The notes: generated by a model not told the origin, from the letters alone. A stretch of 64,000 bases of DNA from Xiphias gladius (GCF_016859285.1 NC_053418.1:25193829-25257828); one strand, 5' to 3'. Counted from the first letter of the stretch, positions 18,037 through 44,102 are shown. Program-made: numbers and translations.

Positions 18037-20938
18037 TCATGACACCTCACTAAAGTAGCTCTGCCTGTCCTGCTTGTCTAACAGCAATGAAACCGGCGCA
18101 GAGCTGAGGTTCTGTTTGTCCTCGTCCTCCGCGACTACTGGTCCGCTGCAGTCATGCTGCTGCTCCGCATACTTTACATGATGACCCATTGGGATTTGAG
18201 TTTGTCTGAGGGCTTGCAATGGACACGGCCCCAACTGAGGACAGTGGGAGATAACAACTGACAGAGGGAGATGGGATATCGCCACTAGTCCTCCCCCGAC
18301 AGGAGAGATGTTAGTAGAGGAGCAGCAGCAGCTTTCAAAGGTACTGCTGCTGCTGTGCTCAGTGAAAACATGAAAACTGAGGCCATTTGCCTTGAGTCTG
18401 ATGGAGTCTGTGATGCTGTTGTGAGTGGAGTTGCGCCTCTTGCTTCCACTCCCTAAAAGCTCCCGCTGGGCCAGGATGTGGCGGCGGATAATCCTACGGA
18501 AGGTTTGTCGGAACTCCCGAATTCGGTAGGCGTAGATGAAGGGGTTGACCACAGAGTTGCCGTGTGAGAGGATAATGGCCACATACATGATCCAGAGCGG
18601 AGGACGATGACACTGAGGACAGAAGAGGGTGAAGCAGTTGATGATGTGTAAAGGTAGCCAGCAGACTGCAAACAGCCCGACAATGATGGCCAGAGACTTG
18701 GCAGCCTGGACCTCTTTCTGCAGCATGGAGCCCGACTTCTCCCCGTGAACTGCTTTCACCTCGATCAGCTTGAGCTGATGACGAGCTGCCATGAAGATAC
18801 GCAGGTAGATGGCCAACATCATTAGCAGAGGAATCAGTACGCAGGCAAAAAAGTTGAAGTAGACCATATACTCCATGACCACCACCTCCTCAAACAGGCA
18901 CTTCATCAGGCCGGGTGAGCAGGTACTGTTGCTGCTCTCGGACAGCTTGTGCCAGCCCATCATCGGGGTCAGGCCGATGATGATGGATAAAACCCAGCAG
19001 ATGGCGATGATGCCTTGAGCCCGCTGACCTGTCACCAAACTGCTGTACCTGGAGAGGGAGACGATACAAACATCAAGCATCAGCTGTGTCTGTCGGCTCA
19101 GAACTCTCTGAGAGTTACAGGTCTTTTTCCCATAAGCATGTTAGATACAAAACCGTAAACTGAATTAACAATATTTTGGATACAGTGTATCAAGCTTCCC
19201 TTGACTTATAATTTGCTCATATGATTGCTCCATTGAAGCACTTCTCATCCCGGAACTAAAAAAGGAAGGATAAACGAACATCTTTCAGGACTCCACAATG
19301 GACGAGTCTATTTTGAGTATTCCTGTAGCACAGTGTGGGAGAGCAGCTGAGATATTTGGCTTGTTTCCATCAAATTCTTAAGATGTTAAAGTGCAAAGGT
19401 TAATGCTGCGAAAACAACCCCCCCCCACCACCACACACAATCAGGGATGCAAAAAACGACGCAGACAAACCCTCACGTATCTTCAGCAGGAGAAGGAGAC
19501 TGTGTGAAAACAGAATGTTTGAGTCCAGAAAACAGGAAGGCTGAGCTTGATGCTACTCTGAGGTTCAATAGTTTAGTACGACGAGGTCACATACCACCCT
19601 TAGCAAATTTGAATGCTAAATCTAAGCAGACATTGAACATAAACATTTGACATGCACAGTGTTTTTAAAGTAAAGTCATAAAGTAAGATTATACAGGGGC
19701 CTACATGAGGGTTACACATTCTGTACAAGCAATTAGAGCAATATTCGGTTAATTGCTCTGGGGGGACATGGTCTCATGGGGGGAGCGCCATTTCTGGACA
19801 CACTTTTTCAGCCAAGGCTCCAATGTAATGTCTTTACTGATAGAAAGAAAATAAATATGAAGTTTCATCGTGTGACTTTCGCTGCCTGGGACCGAGAAAC
19901 TGATTAGACAAAACTGAGAAAAGAAAGAAAAAAATGATTGCCCATTTTAAATGTGTACTTGTTGTTTAAGAATATTAAATAATGCACTTTACATTCTTAT
20001 TTTGTTTCCTAAAACACATCTTTTTTCTTCACTGGTAAAGAACCTTTGGTACCATTTTCTATTACGGCATCCTTTATAAAGGGTTTCTAAGTTCTAACTA
20101 GAAGTCTTACTAATAGTTAATAATTAATTTACTAATGCTTTATAGATCAGCTATTAATTAAATTATTCAAGACAATTTTTGGGTTGCCAGGTTGTGAATA
20201 ATCACTTAGGTGGTTCTTAAACTTTCTTCTTGGTAACATCGTAGTTGTAAATGTTTGTAACCATGGATAAATACCCCTGTAGTATGCAGCTACCATTATT
20301 ATTAATACATCATTAAGAAAGGGTTTTGAATTCTGTGAAGTCCCCACAGTAAATGCTGATAATAAATAGATATTGGTTTAAGGGAGTGAGGGATTTTTCA
20401 CAGCCTTGCAACCAAAAAGTAGTTCCTATTAACAGTTTATAACTAATCTGTAAAGTATTGGTAAATTATTTATTAAACATTAAAAAAAATACTAGTTACC
20501 ATTTATAAAACCAGAATGTGGTACCAAACTTTTCTCTGTTTCTCTCTAACTAATAACTAACTAATACAAAGTCTCAAGACTAGTCCTCTGGGTCACTGAC
20601 CTGAGTGGCATCTTGATTGCAATATAGCGGTCTATAGCGATCGCCAGCAGGCTGAAGATGGAGCTCTGTGTGAGAACCAGCACGAAGCAGGCAATGAACA
20701 AGCAGCCATAGAAGTTGGAGCAGAAGCCGGTGCTGATGACGATGGAGAAGGGAATGGCCAGCACGCCCACGGCAATGTCGGCCACCGCCAGCGACACCAC
20801 GAAGAAGTTGGTGATGCTCTGCAGGTTGCTGTTGAGGCACACGGCCCAGCAGACCAGCACATTGCCCAGCACGGAGAACACAGCAATCAGCAGTTCCAGG
20901 ACAATGTAGAGGACGGAGGCGGTGAGGTTATCCGGCAT
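18037..20938 (-). CDS. adora2a: adenosine A2A receptor
   Basis: Two coding exons, 20601-20938 and 18037-19048, the same single-intron layout as mammalian adenosine receptors, with the intron after TM3/ICL2 ([10 protein letters not shown]). Product 449 residues (human 412). It is a class A GPCR at the plasma membrane that couples adenosine binding to Gs and cAMP. Visible marks: DRY at 103-105, CWLPLHIIN in TM6, [13 protein letters not shown] in TM7, and ECL2 with Asn-glycosylation site NST and the CLFEEV stretch holding the ligand-contact Phe-Glu pair. The start sits in a good context (CACCATGCC). The C-tail is longer than in human, with Ser runs and a CCC cluster (FESCCCSS) that human A2A lacks. 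Teleosts often keep two copies (adora2aa and adora2ab); I cannot tell which this is. Confidence 0.96.
19049..20600 (-). other. adora2a: adora2a intron
   Basis: GT-AG intron of about 1.55 kb between the two coding exons (donor GTCAGT, acceptor CTCCAG). AT-rich; I saw no exon or clear repeat in it. Confidence 0.85.
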
Positions 20939-23900
20939 GGTGAGACAAACGGCAAGGTCAGTGATGAGGAGGGAGGAAACCTCGCTTCAACGACCATAGC
21001 TGCAGCCTGGCAGCCGTTGAGCTTAGCCTCCTCACCTCCAAAACACCTCCAGAAAGATCCACCGGATTCGCCGAGCAGCTGTAGCAGCTCCTAAACACCT
21101 GCGCAGCTCAAAGAGCTCATGAAGAAGTTTATTCAACAGCAGAATAATCTCTCATTCCTCCCAAATTCAGACACAGGACACAGTCCCATCCATTCTCTCC
21201 TGCTCTGCTGTCCTCTCTCTTCTGGTCCTTCCCCTCAGTGTTTTTTTCCCATGAACTTCTCAAGGAGCTGTGATGATGCCACCAACAAAAATTACTTTAT
21301 GAACATTATGACGCTGGAGATAAAGGGGTGCAGAAGTGAAAAAGAGGAAATGCTTTTACAATAAAGGAAGTGAATTTCGACAGGCACAGACTTGCATCAC
21401 ATATGTATTTACAACATTTATCATTTGATGAGTTCTACCAGAGTATCTGGTGTTCCACTGAGTGCTGGATTTCACAGAGAATGCTGACTGCCCAAATGTG
21501 CTATGACAAACGGGTGAGGAACAATCGCTTGCAGAAGATGACTAATGTTAATAGAGTCGCTCTTTTGGACAAACAGAGTCTACGGAGCATTGCTGTGTCT
21601 TTCAGCTAATTGTTTCAGATTTTCTGGCCTCGATCTCCGCTGTTCTGGTTCACTCTCACAGCTCTCATTAGAAAATGACAGTAGCCTTTTTCCAGGAAAA
21701 CAAAAAAAGTTCTAAAAACTGATTGCTACTTCTTCAGCACTAAACGACAAAAACACCAAAATGTTCCCATGTTCCCTTGTACAACTCAGTACAACACAAC
21801 ATCTGACCAAGCTGGAGAACCTCTCTCAAAACGCCTGTTGAGGCCAATGAGACGATGCGTAGTCTCCTACAGGGGCTTTTGAGGGACTCACTGTACCTCA
21901 GTCCTCAAGGGACTGTGTTGTACCTAATTTCCCTCCCTCGAGAAACATCGGTTACATGTCTAAACTTCTTTCAGTGAATAGCTGGTGAGCGTTCAGCAGC
22001 CAAAGAGCTAGATATTTCCTTCAGGAGTTGGTGGAGAGCAAAACTAAGCTAAGAGGATGTTAATATTGGGCTTACATTTGCCAGGCGGTCAGAAACATCA
22101 AATCCAAATGAATGCTAATGTTGCTCCATGTCTGCTAGATGTGTAAATTAGCCACTGTTTGCCAGCAAGCGTGCCCTATCGACTTAAAAAAGTTCCCAAG
22201 TGGCTATTTATCATTTTCACTTTTCTGCTTGAAAATACTTTTAAATTTAAGGCACTTCAGAATAATCTGTGTCTTAGATGGCTGCTGCACAGACAGAGGA
22301 GAGCACGCACCTTCTAAGGCATGTTTTGAGGTGACTGGATCACATATCATGGATCATGATGAACGGCATGTCGTCTAAATATGTTTCAATCCCCGCGCGG
22401 TGGTTTTAGCCCACTTATTTGCGGCTGGTGCTCGTTTTGTAATCTGTAAATGTTGCTCGATAATGTGTCTTATGGTTGTAGTGAAGAGCTACCGCTGCAG
22501 GGCACTTTGAAGCGTAATTTCTAAAGGTTTGATAAATATGGCTCCTGGGCTGTTCTCATTTGGTGCATTAGAATTGTAGCTAAATTCCCTGATATGCGCA
22601 AGCCATCAGCCATAAAAGGCTTAAAAAACAGAGATCTGCTGTTTTTGTAGTGCTGAATTCCCTCAGAGGGAATGTTTCTTGAGATTATACATTTTAGGAG
22701 ATAACAGCTGTGCTGGAACACGGAGGTCTTTGCTCTCCCAGTCAGCCTTTTCCCTTTGGGTCGGATGAGACCCTTTTTATTATTACCAAAGACTTGTTAT
22801 TTTAAAGGATGATAGTTATCAGGAAGTTTTTTTGGTTCATTCTCTTTGACTTACAAATAAAGTTTTTGTTGGTCCCTTTCCTCTGAGCCCCCGGTATTTA
22901 ACTGCCTTGATGTCAGTGGGGTTTGCAGTGTATTATAATGTTTATACAGCAGCGGTGCGTCCAAAGCATAAATCCCAGAGGACATCAGAGGAAATAATGA
23001 ATCTCTTAAAACTACAGCCGTGATTCTCCCATCCTAGCAATGCGTCCTACAATCATAAGCTGTGCTGAGATGGAATTGGGAAACGCATCAGGGAAACTCC
23101 AGGGACTAATAGTGATAGAGGGGAAAGTGAAGTGGAGCGACCGGACCGGTCCGTCCATGAGCTGAGCACCCGACAGCATCACCAGCTCCAGCAGAGCCGC
23201 TGAGAGTGCCCTACCCCGAGTAACAGAGTAGAACCTGACCAGTGATAATGAAAAGCTGAGCTGTGTCATATGATTCCTATAGTTCTACTTGGACCCAACT
23301 GTATAGACACAATTTTTTCCTCTCCCTAAAAATGTTGTGCTTAAAAGGTGGTGCTGAATATATGTAGACCTTTGTTTTGTCCCGTTTCTGCATTTTGTCA
23401 CCTTTTCTACTGTGCATGTAACCTTTTTTTTTTTCCCCCCATCTGCAGAGCTCTTTCTGGTATTTCTGTCAGTGTACAGGCATTTTCTCCTACGATATGG
23501 GACTTTCTAAATATACATTTTTCAAATCTTAAGATTTGGTGTGTTATTCCCACTTTGTCCTCTTGATCTATTGCAGACTTAAACGAGACTTGTTTTGCCC
23601 TGGGCTAAGTCTAGATTTGGTTTGGGCCAACTTTAGTCCTGGTTGATTCAAACCTGCCGAAACCTGACTTTTGGAACTGACTCAGTTTTCTACGTAAATA
23701 TAAGCTTGAACCTGTAAATGCAGTGGATTATGAAACAAGGCTCTAATACCAACCGGCCCTAGACTCTGAGGGCCACCAAAAGCTCCAGGATTATTATGTG
23801 TCAGTTGATTCTTCATATTTTTATTGATGGAAATTTTTTTAGAGACACTGCATTAATTACTACTAATTATTGCAGCATTGTTGTCGCATTTTTATTAAAT

Positions 23901-24149
23901 CTTGAGTTCCTGGTTTGTAGAAGCAAACTTTGTAAAAATCCTGTGTTTGCAGCTTTATTCTTTCATTCATCAGAGGAGTCTTCAGCAGCCGCACCACAGC
24001 ACCCTTTGGCTTCAGGCACCCTAGGAGCCTGAGCGGGCCATCTCATAAGATGCTGAGCACTGGGCCCACATGGGCTACATGTTCATGTTAGTTTTTATCC
24101 GAACAGGGGTAGTTTGTACAATGTGCTTAAGGTCTGTCAGGACAGCAGA

Positions 24150-24620
24150 CGTTGAGAGGAAGACGAGCTTTGGTAATTGTGACACAATGGCGAGAGTAAA
24201 TACAACCAAACCTACCACGGCGGGACGGGGACTTTGCGGACTCACCTATGCTGCGGGGACATTCAGTGCCGTGAACTTTCCTCGGGTTAGCTCCGGCGTG
24301 GGTGTGGGAACCAAACACCCGGTGCGGGGCAGCCCTGACCCACGCGTCACCTCGCAGCGCTGCTAGCACCCCCCGCCGGCTTTCAGACGCCCCGCCGCCC
24401 ACGCGTAGCTCACCTTGCGCTGCTACGTGCCCGTGTCACGCACGCATCGAGCCCGAACTAAACAATAATGCAACATAAATTCCAACAATCAAAATACAGG
24501 TTTCATTGATTTTTTTTGCAGAATTTGACTTTTTGTAAATATGAACGACTCACCTTTTGCTTCCTTGGCGTTCGGACAAAATGTAGATGATGAAATTATA
24601 ATATCCGATGGCAATTGGTA
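24150..24620 (-). promoter_or_regulatory. candidate adora2a upstream promoter and noncoding first exons
   Basis: A GC-rich patch (about 24150-24430) in AT-rich sequence. On the minus strand three strong donors end possible exons: AG|GTGAGT at 24246, AAG|GTGAGC at 24414 and AAG|GTGAGT at 24554. Mammalian ADORA2A uses several noncoding first exons, so this fits, but the link to the coding exon 3.3 kb downstream is inference. Confidence 0.35.
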
Positions 24621-24828
24621 AGATGAGGTGATATAAATCAAGCCCTATTTTTACAAACAAGAACAAAAGCAAACAAACATGAAGCTGTTCGTCAGGTCGA
24701 TGAGTGAACTGGCTGAATTCTGGTTCACACAGCGTCTCCGTCCAGAGACTAAAACCACAATGACCAGGTCTGATCAGAAGAAATTACACAGCTTCTTTAG
24801 TGAGACTTCAGACAGAATAGACTTGCCC

Positions 24829-24830
<2 letters not shown>

Positions 24831-24878
<48 letters not shown>

Positions 24879-24885
24879 CCCCCCA

Positions 24886-24942
<57 letters not shown>
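24831..24942. repeat. compound CT/CA microsatellite
   Basis: (CT)n at 24831-24846, (CA)n at 24847-24872, a C-rich interruption, then (CA)n at 24891-24942. Confidence 0.95.
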
Positions 24943-24946
<4 letters not shown>

Positions 24947-25430
24947 CCATGATCAGACTGATTGTGCCTCGGTTTCCTTTCCGGGGGCGGATCCTGCGGT
25001 GTTGTACAGATGAGTCTGTCGATGACACACATTGAACTTGGTGTGTCTGAAACTTGAGACCAATGAGTAAAGTAGTCCAGTTTCTCTAGACATCCTCTTA
25101 CAGTGGAGGCCAAATGTCCATTTATTACTCTGTGCCAGAGCCTTGGCACAGTCTTATTACTGTTTAAATTGCACACACTATTCATCATTTATTGTAGGTG
25201 GACTAAAAATGTAACTAGGTAAACCTGAAACCACTTGCTATGACAGTGATGACAACAAACATGTTCATTTCAAACGGTCTTTTATACCCACGCAACATAA
25301 AACCGACATCAAATCAAATCAAGTTTATTTATATAGCACTTTGCTGTACACTTTTTAACCAGACAGCATTCTGTTTTTACAACTGATTATCATCATAGTG
25401 TGCACTTAATACTGTAGCTTAATCCCTTTA

Positions 25431-25431
<1 letters not shown>

Positions 25432-25501
<70 letters not shown>

Positions 25502-25521
25502 CACACACACACACACACAAA

Positions 25522-25611
<90 letters not shown>
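25432..25611. repeat. long CA microsatellite
   Basis: About 180 bases of (CA)n with two short A-rich interruptions near 25498 and 25520. The Cys-Val open frames on the minus strand here are artefacts of the repeat. Confidence 0.95.
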
Positions 25612-25613
<2 letters not shown>

Positions 25614-26970
25614 TTATTCATTCAGTTTTAACTTTGCCTTGGGAACTTTTCAACACTGCATATAGTGTTATCAGGATTTTCTCTTAGGTTAAAAAAAAAA
25701 AAAAAAAAAAAATCCTCCACACCATGTGGATTGTTGTGGCATGGATTGTTAAAAAACAAGGCAACATGGAAACAAAAAGACAAAATCAAGCAGGTTCAGT
25801 TGAATTCTCAGAGCATTTTCAAGTAAACAAAGAAAAATAAATGTAGCATGATGAAGTGGACCCAATAAAGTCATAATGCACATGTTCACATTTGCTTTGT
25901 GGTAAAGCCATACACTTAAAGGGCATCGTCTCAGGTCGCAGACAATGTAACCTGTCCCTCATGGCTGCATCGTGTGGAGGTGGAATGTGCTTCCTAGCTT
26001 TTTGCCAGCCGCCTGCAGGCTGGGCTCAGTGTTCATCAATCACTCCACATCAGCACACGATGGACCTCGTCAAAGTCCCAGAATCTCCAAAGCGTGATCA
26101 AAACACATTCCACTTCCAGGATCGAGAGGCTTCAAATCATTCTGTAGCTCTCAGATGTTCCTGTCGGGAGCAATAAAACATGTGGGCCAGCGGTGGAACC
26201 AAGCAGAACACAATAAAACACTTGGCTGATAATCCTCAGCAACATGGCATCACAAAATCCATCAACAGAGAGCCAACGCTTTCAAATGTCATTAAATAAC
26301 TCACTCGTACTCTGTCTTGTACACAAAAAGACACTGTCACTGCCGAAGGCTCTTGTGCTAACTTTAAAATCACTGAATGTCGAATGCAGCTGTACAAATT
26401 GTGGTGTTGTGGCTTGGCAAAAATATGGTTTCTGATGTTGCTATTGAAACCAGCTGGCAGCTTCATCTGATCCAAATCAAAACAGTGTGTATTCACCTTC
26501 ACCAGACACATGAGGGAATTCAACCTACTTCCCAAAATAGTTTATGATCATCATTCACTATTAGTTTTCCTCAAGAGGCACAAACGAGGAGGACCGTATT
26601 TCAGAAACTATTTCCACACTGTCACAAATGCCTGGTGAGGACAGCTAACCGCAGGTACTTGGTATGTTGAAATGTCACAGTTTCACTCACAGAAGCTTCA
26701 GATAAACTGTTAAGGCAGGAATTTAGTATGAAATACAAAAAGCTTATCTCAGTGCAGCCACTTACTGTCTATGTAATAAATTCATATACTCTTCAGACAC
26801 ACTTACAAGGCAATGACCTCACTACAATGATTGGAAACCATGCAAATAAATACAGTGAACTTGGTATGCTGAGGCACAGTTGACTCACACTGACTGAAAT
26901 CAGACAAATTAAATGACACTGTGTGCTACAAAGTTTCTCTATAGTGATAGTCATACAAAGCATTTCATCC

Positions 26971-27355
26971 GGTTAGCTAATCTTAGCATAAAGACTGGAA
27001 ACAGCAGCTCTTTCAAACGGTGATAAAAATCAGCCTATCAGCACCTCTAAAGCTAAAAAACAAAATCTAACTTAACCATCAAGGTGTAGTTTCACGGGTG
27101 GATACGTGCTGGACTTTTTCTTTGCCAGGAGCAGTTGCCACCAGCAGAGACTCCAGTAAGTCACTGCAGGAAAAAGTCCAGCCATAACCACCTGTGAAAA
27201 ACTACAACTTGAAATTTTTACACCTCTGTTCTTGTTAGAATGTGCTCATTAGTGAGCTTTAAAAGGGAGCTGGCAGGCGGATTTTGTTACCTTTGGAAAG
27301 AGCCAGGCTAGTTCTTTCTCCCCGATTCCTTTCTTTATGCCAAGCTAAGCTAACC
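26971..27355. repeat. fold-back MITE-like element
   Basis: Outer ends GGTTAGCTAATCTTAGC and CAAGCTAAGCTAACC are inverted copies. Inside, 27086-27120 and 27170-27205 form an imperfect palindrome with arms of about 35 bases and a 49-base loop. Carries the phrase CATAAAGACTGGAAACAG, typical of a repeat widespread in percomorph fish. No coding content. Confidence 0.65.
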
Positions 27356-27677
27356 AGCTGCTGGCTCAAGCTTCATTTGTACTGTACAGACGTGAAAGTT
27401 GTATCAATCCTTTCATCTAAGTCTCTGCAAGAAACGGAATAGCTGTATTACAAAATAAACTGAACTAGACCTTTAATGAGATGCTGCATTGACCTACAAA
27501 CACAAGACTTCACCTCTGAATCTGTCTCTGCTAGCTTCCAAAAACTAGAGCACATTTTCCCAAAATGAAGCCCCTGGGTGAGAGACTATTTTTCTTAATT
27601 AAAGCCCTAGGCTGATAAAGTTTGAGGCTGTCTGATTCAAACAGAACTTAATCTTGTCCATCAAAACAAATTTTATG

Positions 27678-27709
<32 letters not shown>

Positions 27710-28956
27710 AAAAAAACCCCCCCACTATATTCTTCTCACTCATATGTTGGTTATGCTGACATGATTCAGTGTGCTGTATGTGCCTAATGAAGTCAAGTGC
27801 AAGATGGCAAATGCAGGCCTACAAAATGCAGAAACTCACATTATACAGTTGTAAGATTAGTGTTCAGAACTCCACACACATCAAATGACTATTAGTCCTC
27901 CTTCATGAATCTATTAGTGAAAAACCATCAGAGTGTGTTACGGTTGTTTAACAAAATGTGTAGTAGTGTTGTAGAATGTAGCATATTCCTGTGCTTGAAA
28001 ATCAAACAGTCACTCATGATCAGGTGCTGATGTAGTAGCTGTCTGCAGCGTCAGTCTGTCCTGATGACCAAAAAGCCAGAAATCGACCGTCGAAAGGCTC
28101 TGAAACATATTTGGCAACAACTCCTCTAATCGTCAGCTTCACAGATTGCAGTGAAAAGACACTGCCTCTGCAGTGGCCCACAGAAAGAGCCCATCTCCTG
28201 CATCAAGCTCCCACAGGCACTTTATCCATTGAAAGAGAGGCATCTGTATCATACTGTAACGTCTGGAAGACTTGGTGTAAAAAGGCTGCGTCTGTCTGAA
28301 TTCCTTTCAAAGGGAATTATCAGGGTTGTGGGGGGATTCCAACAGTGCTAACTTTTGGTTCGTTGTCATGCAGGAACACATGTTTTCCACAAAATATTCA
28401 CAATCAAACAAAAGGAAAATCTCTTGGACTATTTGTGAAAACTTCTCCTCTTGCGAAGTAGCGCACTTAAAGTCGGATTCGCTGGAATTCCCCTTTAACA
28501 GCTGGAAACTGGGTTAAGCGTGGAGGAATATTTGTGAGGAAGAGCCAGGTAGAAGGCACTGAGACTTGGTTTCTCCTCCATGCTGCTCCTTCAGATGTGA
28601 ACTGAAGGCAAAGATGATCTACAAGATTTCGTCGCTGCTCAGTTCATACTTTGTTTACCATGTTGTCACTAGAGTCACCTCTAAAGATTTACTTGTGTAA
28701 CAGTAGAAATACAGGCAAGCCCTTGGATTACAACTCTACACAAAGTGCCTCCTATGTTGTAATGGGAGGATGGAGTAGCTGTTGTGTCCAGTGAGGTTGT
28801 GGTCTGCCTTTGGGGTTGCTAAATACTGAGGACTGGCATGCAGCGTGACTGGGTGTCGCTGTGGTGTGAGGGAGGGGGTCAGTGAGGTATAACAGTTGAC
28901 TGTGGCGTTGAAATGTTGCTGAGAGCTCAGGAGAGGCTGGCGTGGCACCGGGGAAG

Positions 28957-41143
<12,187 letters not shown>

Positions 41144-41180
41144 ACTGAGCTCTCTGATGCTGATACATTTACAGCTCAAT
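41144..41180 (-). promoter_or_regulatory. specc1l: specc1l 5' UTR part of the ATG exon
   Basis: Upstream of the ATG, transcript sense reads a pyrimidine-rich CCTGCCTCCTGTGCGCACAG acceptor ending at 41181-41182. The first coding exon therefore probably begins at 41180, with a leader of 37 bases. Confidence 0.5.
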
Positions 41181-43792
41181 CTGTGCGCACAGGAGGCAGG
41201 ACAAAGGTAATGTATGTCAGCGTGCATAGTGATAGCTCCAGTTTTCCATGGAGGGGGAATTCTTTCCACAGAGGCTGTTCCCTAAACACTAGAAAACACT
41301 GAGACCACATTGAATAGCTAAGCACTTCTAGAGATCTCTGTCAGTCTCTTTGATTTTAAGTTTATTTAAGATAGTTGGTGTTTGGGTGGCAGTGGATAAT
41401 TCTGCCTTTGCTCCAGGTCTCTACAATGATACGTTTATGTAGATATTGTAGTTTAAAATGTTGTTTATTCATATTTTCATCATGCATACTTGCAATTGAA
41501 ATAATTTTGTCTTCATTGCAGTTACATTTGGTAGCTGTTAAGGCAGCTGTAGGACCACCCCAGATATAGGAATGCAAGATAAACAGTGAACTACAGGCTT
41601 CCACAGGTCAACCAATGCCTCCACTAGATGGCTGTCATGTGTTTGTGATAATTCACTCAGTGTAGCCTAGCAGCTCTGGGGCTACAACAATGATGACACT
41701 GATAAAGACATAGTTTAATCTATGTGGGTGGTTGCTGCAATCTGTATATATTTATTTGTGGAAAGAATTTGGTCTCACAGTTTACACCTTAGCACAGACA
41801 AAGATGGGCAACAAAGGGTTTTTTTCTAGCATTGCGCAGAATGATCAGCAGAGCCAAAAAAGGAGAAGTAGATTCCCTCACAGATCAAAGTCGAAGCTCT
41901 AACCGTTACAACTGCTGTCATATTTTGTGAGGCAAAAATGTGAGTCTGTTAGTCTGTTACTAGCCAACCGCTCTGATGCACTGCATTTCATCTTGCACTG
42001 CCAAGGAAATCATTTAGTGCCATGTTTGTTCAGGATGTATTCATACCAATTCACAATCACCTTTATTCTGTTTAAACAATCTGACGACCTAGAAAAGAAT
42101 CCTAATAGCAATTTAATGAAAGCAAATTCTTGATTTCTTTGGCGGGGTATGATTTAAAATGTATACTGAATTAATAAAACATGATACAAAAATATTCTCT
42201 CAAACAAATGAAGCACTTATAACTATGTTGAAGTTATCCATTGCAATTTTGCCAATAAACTGTTCATTTGGCAGTGGAGAAGGTGTTGAAACTGGCTGTA
42301 ACATTATGGCATTATTATTCATTATTCAGTATTGTTCACGTGTGTTCAGGCCTGAAGAGACCATGACTTGATGCCACGATAGCAAGAAAAGTGATTTGGG
42401 ACATAGCTGGAGACAAAGAGTAAGTACTTTAGCATAGATTTGGATGTCTTGGAGTTCTTGTAAGAGGAAAAAGTGAGCTAAAGTGATTTATTATACACAG
42501 GAAACCCAGCTACAATCTGTTTCTGAGTGAGTGCTCTGTTGTTTTCCTGAGCAGAAGTCTTTTGTTTGGTTATGGAAATAAATATAATCAGATATCAGCA
42601 TTAAATCAGACTTTAAATAGAACACTGTGAGAGGCCGACTATTGTATTATAGCAGGAGCATAAATGTTTAGACAGTTCATTGACTGAAACCTTTCCTTGA
42701 ATCTTAGATAAATAAATACACACAAAAAAATGAATCAACAATTTCAAATCTGATACAGCTGGAGCAGGGGGAGATCTGCACACAATAGCTGCCACATGCT
42801 GTGTACTTTCTCTTTGCTGATACTTCCAGAGAATCCAAAATAACCTGCTACCAAACCACACGTGCACTTACCTCAAAAACAAATACTTTACTAATAGATT
42901 TCAGCTGCGTTTCCCATGTACAGGTGTTACTTTAAATCTGTCATCCTGCACCGAACCTTCTTCTTCAGCGCACAGAATCCTCGAAGTGATTCATTTTTCT
43001 CTTTTCAAGACTACGTTTATTGGGCTTGTTATTAATGTCGGGTTAACCTTTGCCTCCAGTTTCATAGATGCTGAGAGTTTAGCAGTACCCACTTCATATA
43101 ACCAAACCACAAAAACACACACAGCCCTGGCCTTTAGGAAGAGTTATGAAGTCTGATTACACGTACAGATACAAATGTGGGGTTTTTTTTCCAAGTTGAA
43201 GAACTTGAAATCTTTACTCAAAATAACATGCTTACAAAAGCTGTACAGCTACAAAAATATGTGTCACATACCATCAGACCATAGACAGTTATCTGTAAGT
43301 ATACAAAGAGCCACACAAAAACAAAAGAATCAATCCTCCTGCCTTATATGGAGGAAAAGGCAAAAAATGTGTCCCAGCTGGTTAGACTATGCAGCTCTGT
43401 GGCTCTTGGTGCAGAGGTATATTATATTTAAATGAGAAAACTGTACTGCAGACCAATGGTTACAATACAAACTCAATTTCAACATAATACTCAGAAGCAT
43501 ATTATTTTTATGCAGCTTATCTCCAGTCAGTGTCCTTTGCTAAGTTTAAAGTTTTTATATGCATCTTCATTCACGCTGGCCTAACCTTATTTGGAGGCTT
43601 TATGTCGTGGCCATTCTTACAGTTTATCACTACATCTTGGCCAGACCAATACATTACATGTTGACAGGTTGTCTTAAGTTGTTTATGCACTGGAGCTATA
43701 AATAACTGCCTGGAAAGCTTTTGTTGTGTTTCAGTCTGCCATGACCAGCACTTTTACTACTCTGCTTTGCATGCCTCTCACAAAGTGAAGCT

Positions 43793-44102
43793 GAAATGTT
43801 TAGTCAATTAATCAATTAGTTTACAGGCAATAAATTAATCATCAACTATTTTGATAATAATTAATTTCTTGAGCAATTTTTTCAATGGTGTTTTTTTTTG
43901 TCATATGAGATAGTAAACTGAATATCTTAAGGTTTTATAAAGTGTTGGTCAGATAAAACAAGCAATTTGATGGTATAAGCCTTGGTTTTAGGAAATTATA
44001 GTGAGCATTTTCTACCATTTTACAGACCAAATGATTATTCAAGAAAATAATCAGCAGACTAATCAGTAATGAAAATAAACATATTATCAGTTGCAGCCCT
44101 GA
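43793..44102. repeat. teleost interspersed repeat
   Basis: Runs from AGTCAATTAATCAATTAGTT through GTAAACTGAATATCTTAAGG to CAGTTGCAGCCCTGA, a repeat common in percomorph genomes (older copies at 34985-35395, 9980-10075 and probably 3540-3815). Its class is uncertain to me; no coding content. Confidence 0.6.

Larger units (their letters stand above)
20939..28956. other. adora2a upstream region and specc1l 3' flank
   Basis: About 8 kb without a recognisable coding exon. It holds the adora2a 5' region, a GC-rich block at 24150-24430, two large CA microsatellites, a shared fish SINE-like tail motif (ATCAAATCAAGTTTATTTATATAGCAC without its first bases, near 25312-25342), poly-A runs at 25689-25712 and 27677-27708, and the MITE-like element at 26971-27355. 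The specc1l 3' UTR starts at 28956; its end could not be fixed. Confidence 0.5.

Noticed and set aside
25393-25621. Cys-Val repeat proteins on the minus strand
   Set aside because: Translation of a CA microsatellite; the same applies to frames at 24774-25188 and 37147-37480 outside the real exon.
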